A stretch of 17,998 bases of DNA from CAMDBL01 sp964498125. Lineage in GTDB: Bacteria; Pseudomonadota; Alphaproteobacteria; Rhizobiales; Hyphomicrobiaceae. The notes beneath the pieces are model-generated. The model ran no database searches and was not told where the DNA came from. It saw nothing but the letters and a program-made list of their open reading frames with translations. Made by a program: the position numbers and the translations under genes. The DNA lies in contig CAZCGE010000093.1 of the NCBI GenBank assembly GCA_964498125.1, positions 1-17,998 of the forward strand, in the 5' to 3' direction. This document shows positions 14,193 to 17,998 of the stretch, one piece after another; position 1 is the first letter of the stretch; the number at the start of each line of letters is the position of its first letter.

Positions 14193-15356
14193 ATGCGCAT
14201 CATGGAAATCCGCGAGCAGGCGATCAAGCTCAAGACCAACTTGCGCAATGCCGCCTTCGCCTTCGACGAGATGACGACCTCCATCGTCGCCGTCGTCACC
14301 GACGTCGTCCGCAATGGCAAGCCGATCGTCGGCTATGCGTTCAATTCCACCGGGCGCTACGCCTGCGGCGCGCAGATGCGCGACCGCTTCATCCCGCGTC
14401 TGATGAAGGCCAAGGCCGAGGACGTGACGCTCGACCCCAAGGTCTTCGACCCCGACAAGATGCTGAAGGCGCTGATGGTCGGCGAGAAGCCCGGCGGCGA
14501 CTGCGAGCGCTCGGTCGGCATCGGCACCATCGAAGTGGCGATCTGGGACGCGGTCGCCAAGATCGCCGACGTGCCGGCCTACAAGCTGATCGCCGACCGC
14601 TACCGTGGCGGCACATACGAAAAGCGCATGTTCTGCTACGTCGGCGGCGGTTGGTATGCGCCCGGCAAAGGCATCCCCGAGCTGGTCGACGAGGTGCGCA
14701 TGTACCGCGATCTGGGGTACACGCTGATCAAGATCAAGGTCGGCGGCGTGCCGATCGCGGAGGACGTCGCGCGCGTCGAGGCGGTGATCAAGCTGCTCGG
14801 CGACTCGAAGAACGTGGCGGTTGACGCAAACTGCGGCATTCCCCCCGACAAGCGCGAGGCCTATGCCAGAGCCTTGAAGCCCTTGAACCTGCGCTGGTTC
14901 GAGGAGGTGGCGCACCCGGTGGATTATGCCGGCAACGCCGAATTCATCGGCTGGTATGAGAACCCGGTGGCGACCGGCGAGAATCTGTTCTCATTGGAAG
15001 ATGTGCGCAACCTGGTCCGCCACGGCGGCATGCGGCCCGGCATCGACGTGCTGCAGACCGACATGCCGCAGACCTACGGCCTCGGCACGGCGGCCAGGAT
15101 CGTGAAAATGCTCGGCGAGCACGGCTGGCAGCCATCGTCCCTGCTGCCGCACGGCGGCAACCAGATGTCGCTCAACCAGGCTTCCGGCTTCGGCCTCGGC
15201 ATGTGCGAGGCCTATCTCAACGTCTTCGGCGCGTTCGCTGGCTACTGCGACGACCTGAAGGTCGAAGACGGCTGGATGACGCTCGGCGACTGGTCCGGCA
15301 TGGGTTTTGAACGGCAGGCGAAATTGTATGACCTGATGCGGGAGCTGGGGGAGTAG
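14193..15356 (+). CDS. Enolase-superfamily acid-sugar dehydratase, TarD (D-tartrate dehydratase)-like
   Basis: The 387-residue protein has an N-terminal capping domain (to about 120) and a TIM barrel. The catalytic series is complete: K-x-K at 180-182 (LIKIKVGG), metal ligands Asp211 (VAVDAN), Glu237 (RWFEEV) and Glu263 (ATGENLFS), Asp290 and His320 (LLPHGGNQMS). From memory of the Bradyrhizobium D-tartrate dehydratase, the same residues occur there in the same order and spacing, offset by two, and segments such as MTTSIVAVVTDVV, EKPGG-x-x-ERSVGIGTI and GENLFSLEDVRNLVRHGGMRP are shared. TarD has HGGH where this protein has HGGN (320-323), so the substrate may be a related hydroxy acid and not D-tartrate. 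The reaction expected is Mg2+-dependent loss of water from an alpha-hydroxy acid in the cytoplasm. GGGAG lies 5 bases before the start. It converges with the creatininase-family gene, 12 bases apart. Confidence 0.9.
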   Translation: MRIMEIREQAIKLKTNLRNAAFAFDEMTTSIVAVVTDVVRNGKPIVGYAFNSTGRYACGAQMRDRFIPRLMKAKAEDVTLDPKVFDPDKMLKALMVGEKPGGDCERSVGIGTIEVAIWDAVAKIADVPAYKLIADRYRGGTYEKRMFCYVGGGWYAPGKGIPELVDEVRMYRDLGYTLIKIKVGGVPIAEDVARVEAVIKLLGDSKNVAVDANCGIPPDKREAYARALKPLNLRWFEEVAHPVDYAGNAEFIGWYENPVATGENLFSLEDVRNLVRHGGMRPGIDVLQTDMPQTYGLGTAARIVKMLGEHGWQPSSLLPHGGNQMSLNQASGFGLGMCEAYLNVFGAFAGYCDDLKVEDGWMTLGDWSGMGFERQAKLYDLMRELGE

Positions 15357-15368
15357 GAGCTGCGGATC

Positions 15369-16157
15369 TCACGCCAACCTTGCCAGCTCAAACCGCTCCA
15401 CATCCCTGAGCAGCTTGACGAACGCCGCCGCCCGGAACTCCGCCGTCAACCGGCCCTTTTCGGCGGTGGCGCGGGTGGCGTCGCCGGCGGCGCCATCGGC
15501 GTGCAAGTCCTGGGCGATCCAGCCGAAGGCGGTAAAGCCGGTGGGGCGCAGCAGATCGAAGGTCTTGGCGATTTCCACCGTCGTTGGCGCGAAATTGCGC
15601 GCCTTGCCCGTGTCGACCAGCTCAGGGCGGAAATGCAGGATCATCGAGGTTTCCATGTCGCCGGCGTGGATGCCGACGGCGCTTTCCTGCTCGCTATAGA
15701 GCCCAGTCGGCGAGCCGAACCGCGACCACTGGCAGGCCACCGCCAGCATGCCGAAGCGTACGCGCAATTCACGCGCCACGATTGAGATCACGTCGACATT
15801 GCCGCCGTGCGAGTTGACCATGACGAGCTTTCTGACGCCGGCGCGGTGCACGCTTTCGCCGATCTCGACCCAGGCACGGATCGCCGTCTCCGCGCTCAAT
15901 GTCAGTGTGCCCGGTGAGCGCAGATGCTCGTTGGACTTGCCCACGGTTTGCGTCGGCAGGACCAACACGGCGAGGTCGTCGGGGAGCACCTTCAACGTTT
16001 CGCGCACCATGCCATTGGCGATCTCGGTATCGGTGGAGACCGGCAGGTGCGGCCCGTGCTGCTCGATGGCGGCGATCGGCAGCACCGCGATTGTGCGCTC
16101 GGGGTCGAGACCGCGGAACTCCAGCGTCGTCAGGTCGGCCCAGAATCGCTTTTGCAT
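15369..16157 (-). CDS. Creatininase-family metal-dependent amidohydrolase
   Basis: The 262-residue protein, the usual family length, has all metal-site motifs: IEQHGPHLPVSTD (31-43; Glu32, His34, Asp43), VNSHGGNVD (113-121; His116) and IHAGDMETS (162-170; Glu168). The family opens cyclic or linear amide bonds with two divalent metals; members include creatininase and enzymes processing other small amides or peptides, so the substrate is not decided here. The start ATG at 16157 has GGAG 8 bases upstream; the longer frame to 16562 is the antisense shadow of nothing conserved and overlaps the upstream gene. It lies 62 bases downstream of the FAD-linked oxidase on the same strand, with a dispersed repeat in the gap, and is probably cotranscribed with it. 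Confidence 0.92.
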   Translation of the reverse strand: MQKRFWADLTTLEFRGLDPERTIAVLPIAAIEQHGPHLPVSTDTEIANGMVRETLKVLPDDLAVLVLPTQTVGKSNEHLRSPGTLTLSAETAIRAWVEIGESVHRAGVRKLVMVNSHGGNVDVISIVARELRVRFGMLAVACQWSRFGSPTGLYSEQESAVGIHAGDMETSMILHFRPELVDTGKARNFAPTTVEIAKTFDLLRPTGFTAFGWIAQDLHADGAAGDATRATAEKGRLTAEFRAAAFVKLLRDVERFELARLA

Positions 16158-16180
16158 GAAGACGTCTCCGTCAGCCCCGT

Positions 16181-16224
16181 TGTTGGGCTTCGCTGCGCTA
16201 CCGCTTCGCTCAACCCAACCTACG
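16181..16224. repeat. Short palindromic rhizobial-type repeat in the gap between two genes
   Basis: GTTGGG (16182-16187) and CCCAAC (16214-16219) are the outer arms, with GC-rich TTCGCTGCGC and GCTTCGCTCAA words inside. The pattern, read as GTTGGGTTGAGCGAAGC on the minus strand, recurs widely in rhizobial genomes as a dispersed intergenic motif (recognised from memory). The stop codon of the FAD oxidase gene (CTA at 16220-16222) lies at its edge. Confidence 0.6.
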
Positions 16225-17566
16225 CCACCTTCGATACGAATTCGCGCATCTTGCCGGGATTGAGCAGGCCGTAGGGATCGACCTCGTGCTTGAAGCCGAG
16301 CTGGTCGACGTCGACCTTCTTGTGCCGGCTGCCGTCCTCGACCGTGTAGACGTGCGGGTTGGCGATCATGACACCATGTTTCTCGTGCAGATCGATGATC
16401 TCGTTGAGCCGCGCCTCGGTGGTGTAGCGCACGATCGGCAAGGCGCTGCAGGAAACCCGGCCATTGAAGCGAATGAACTCCAGATGCTGCAGCACCTCGT
16501 CGCCGAACAGGTCGCGCATCTCGCGCACCGAGTCCATCAACCGGTCGTGCGGGTAGAGGCACTGCAGATAGGTAACCGTGCGGTCGACCTTGAGCAGCTG
16601 CAGCGTCGTGTGGTTCCAGGTGTACTCGTAGAGCGGCTCCGTGCCGGGACTTTCGTCGAACGGCCGCTCCAACGTGATGGCGCCGCGACCGCCCAGCATC
16701 GCCTTGAACATTTCCAGCGACGGCTCCGCGATCATGCAGATCAGGATGCTCTTGCCTTCGGGGCAGTGCGCCTTGATATCGCGGAAATAGGACGGGATCG
16801 GCCAGATGATCGGCGTGACCAGCTTCTTGACGATGCCGTCGGCGAGCGTCACCTCGTGGCCGAATTTCACCGACTCGAGGAAATCATCAAAGGCGATGAT
16901 CAGCTCGATCCACGGCCAGGTGGGGGCCAAGGGCATCTCCAGCTCGGTGATGATGCCGGTGGTGCCATAAGCGCGGTTGATCTTCTGCGCCGCGTCCGCG
17001 CGCAACTCCAGCACGCGCGGCTTCTCCTCCATGGTGACGACGCGGGCGGCGAGGATGTTGCCAGGCTCGCGCAGGCCGCCGTAGGTGATCGAGCCGACGC
17101 CGCCCGAGCCACCGGCGACGAAGCCGCCGATGGTGGCGAGCCGCTTGGTCGAGGGGTGCATGCGGATTTCCCAGCCGCCCGGCCGCGTCAGGGCGTCGAT
17201 CTCGTGCATGCGTGCGCCGGCCTGCAGGCGCGCCCAGCCCGGCCGCCACGCCAGGACGCGGTTGAGCTGGTTGAGGTCGAGCAGCACGCCGCCCTTCAGC
17301 GGCACGGCCTGGCCGTAATTGCCGGTCATGCCGGCGCGTTGAGTGATGGGAATGCGCCGCTTGGCGCAGGCAGCGGCGGTGCGCACGATATCGGCTTCGT
17401 TGCGCGGCTCGACGATCAAGTCCGCGGCCAGCCCATGCAATTGCTTGTTGAGCACCGGCGAGTACCAGAAATAGTCGCGCGACTTGCGCCGGACCGTGCC
17501 GGTATCGGTGACGATCGGCACATCGCCGAGTTCGCCGATCAGGCCGGCGATGTCGTAAGTGCTCAT
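16220..17566 (-). CDS. FAD-linked oxidase (FAD-binding PCMH type, GlcD-like)
   Basis: The 448-residue protein has an N-terminal FAD-binding PCMH domain. VEPRNEADIVRTAAACAKRRIPITQRAG (52-79) and the loop GMTGNYGQAVPLKGGVLLDL precede HPSTKRLATIGGFVAGGSGGVGSITYGGLRE (137-167, the FAD pyrophosphate-contacting glycine-rich region) and INRAYGTTGIITELEMPLAP (196-215). The C-terminal substrate domain ends in the family signature YGLLNPGKM near the end. Relatives oxidise 2-hydroxy acids such as glycolate or lactate; the substrate here is not shown. GAGG lies 6 bases before the ATG at 17566. It is the first gene of a likely two-gene operon with the creatininase-family gene, which fits stepwise breakdown of one compound. 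Confidence 0.92.
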   Translation of the reverse strand: MSTYDIAGLIGELGDVPIVTDTGTVRRKSRDYFWYSPVLNKQLHGLAADLIVEPRNEADIVRTAAACAKRRIPITQRAGMTGNYGQAVPLKGGVLLDLNQLNRVLAWRPGWARLQAGARMHEIDALTRPGGWEIRMHPSTKRLATIGGFVAGGSGGVGSITYGGLREPGNILAARVVTMEEKPRVLELRADAAQKINRAYGTTGIITELEMPLAPTWPWIELIIAFDDFLESVKFGHEVTLADGIVKKLVTPIIWPIPSYFRDIKAHCPEGKSILICMIAEPSLEMFKAMLGGRGAITLERPFDESPGTEPLYEYTWNHTTLQLLKVDRTVTYLQCLYPHDRLMDSVREMRDLFGDEVLQHLEFIRFNGRVSCSALPIVRYTTEARLNEIIDLHEKHGVMIANPHVYTVEDGSRHKKVDVDQLGFKHEVDPYGLLNPGKMREFVSKVA

Positions 17567-17833
17567 GGTGTCCTCGCGTGGTGAGTTCGGCGCGAAGCTT
17601 ACACAGCGGGTGGGCGAATGGCCATACGCGGCGGCAGCGGGAGATCAGGCTGTCGGGCGGACCCCGGCATATGCACTCAGCCGGGGGAGACCCGACATCT
17701 ACGGCACCGCGCGCCGCGTCGGACGTCCTTGCGACACTCGTCGTCGGGTCTCGCGAAGGGCTCGACCCGACGGTCTGGGCCTCTGCCGGCCTGCCGGGGG
17801 CCGACGCCATGCGCGCTAACATAAAGCATTTCA
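17567..17833. other. Upstream region of the FAD oxidase gene, no gene recognised
   Basis: No coding sequence was recognised on either strand; the open frames present have no domain and continue into the repeat. A perfect 9-bp inverted repeat, CGTCGGGTC (17742-17750) with GACCCGACG (17764-17772), stands out, and a third GACCCGAC occurs at 17689-17696. These could be regulator sites for the FAD oxidase operon, but no -35/-10 elements were assigned. Confidence 0.45.
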
Positions 17834-17998
17834 CGTCGTCATTCCGGCCAAGGAGGTGCCCTTCAGCGCCGACGCGAGCCGGAACCCAGCGCATGAATTG
17901 TCCGAAGGACGCAATATGTTGTGTGCTTCGCACGCTTTTTACGCTGGGTTCCGGATAACGCTCGCCCCGGATCAAGTCCGGGGCTCGCGTTTCCGGAA
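17834..17998. repeat. 157-bp-type palindromic dispersed repeat, copy 2, inverted, cut by window end
   Basis: This is the reverse complement of copy 1 (9569-9725) over almost its full length, including CATTCCGGCCAAGGAGG at the left and GCGTTTCCGGAA at the right, where the window stops a few bases before the expected terminal repeat. The inner 13-bp arms CCGGAACCCAGCG (17879-17891) and CGCTGGGTTCCGG (17942-17954) are identical to copy 1. The side hairpin is longer here: CCCCGGATC and AAGTCCGGGG, 17965-17983, replace the shorter GGCC hairpin of copy 1. Confidence 0.9.

Noticed and set aside
16286..17584. Plus-strand open frame of 432 codons
   Set aside because: It mirrors the FAD oxidase gene over its full length; the product is low-complexity and charged with no family motif.

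Overview
The window looks like an accessory and catabolic stretch of a high-GC alphaproteobacterial chromosome, most likely Hyphomicrobiales (Bradyrhizobium-like). The reasons are strong G/C third-position preference, a rhizobial style of dispersed palindromic repeats, an IS21-type element of the kind common in that group, and an enolase-superfamily protein close in motif order to the D-tartrate dehydratase of Bradyrhizobium. This placement rests on recognition, not on a database search.

Layout from left to right. Bases 1-136 are the 3' end of a group II intron (domains V and VI), inserted antisense into an IS21-type istA gene whose 5' part occupies 137-673 on the minus strand. A strong hairpin with a minus-strand T-run (805-876) then closes a classical TRAP transporter operon on the minus strand (dctP 3977, dctQ 2774, dctM 2271; overlapping or nearly overlapping genes). 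Next come a CocE/NonD-type alpha/beta hydrolase (minus, 4365-6113) and, diverging from it across 45 bp, a PdeM-type metallophosphoesterase (plus, 6159-6893). A fused 4TM/12TM TAXI-type TRAP permease (minus, 6960-9539) follows, with its TAXI receptor upstream (9868-10830). The two are separated by a 157-bp palindromic repeat that invades the permease start region.

From 11018 the plus strand carries two tandem TctC/Bug-type receptors with Tat-like signals, a translationally coupled pair made of a small unknown protein and a HEPN-domain protein (13381-14162), and a TarD-like acid-sugar dehydratase (14193-15356). Convergent to these on the minus strand are a creatininase-family amidohydrolase and an FAD-linked oxidase. 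The window ends in a second, inverted copy of the 157-bp repeat.

Taken together this is a scavenging island for small organic acids or amides. It has three unrelated classes of periplasmic receptor (DctP, TAXI, TctC) placed beside enzymes that could hydrolyse (CocE-like, creatininase-like), dehydrate (TarD-like) and oxidise (GlcD-like FAD enzyme) such compounds. No substrate can be fixed from sequence alone. The points most worth a second look are the HEPN pair whose partner is not a recognisable nucleotidyltransferase, the structured inverted repeat with compensating hairpin changes, the intron-in-IS nesting, and the atypical active or binding sites of the hydrolase and of the DctP receptor.
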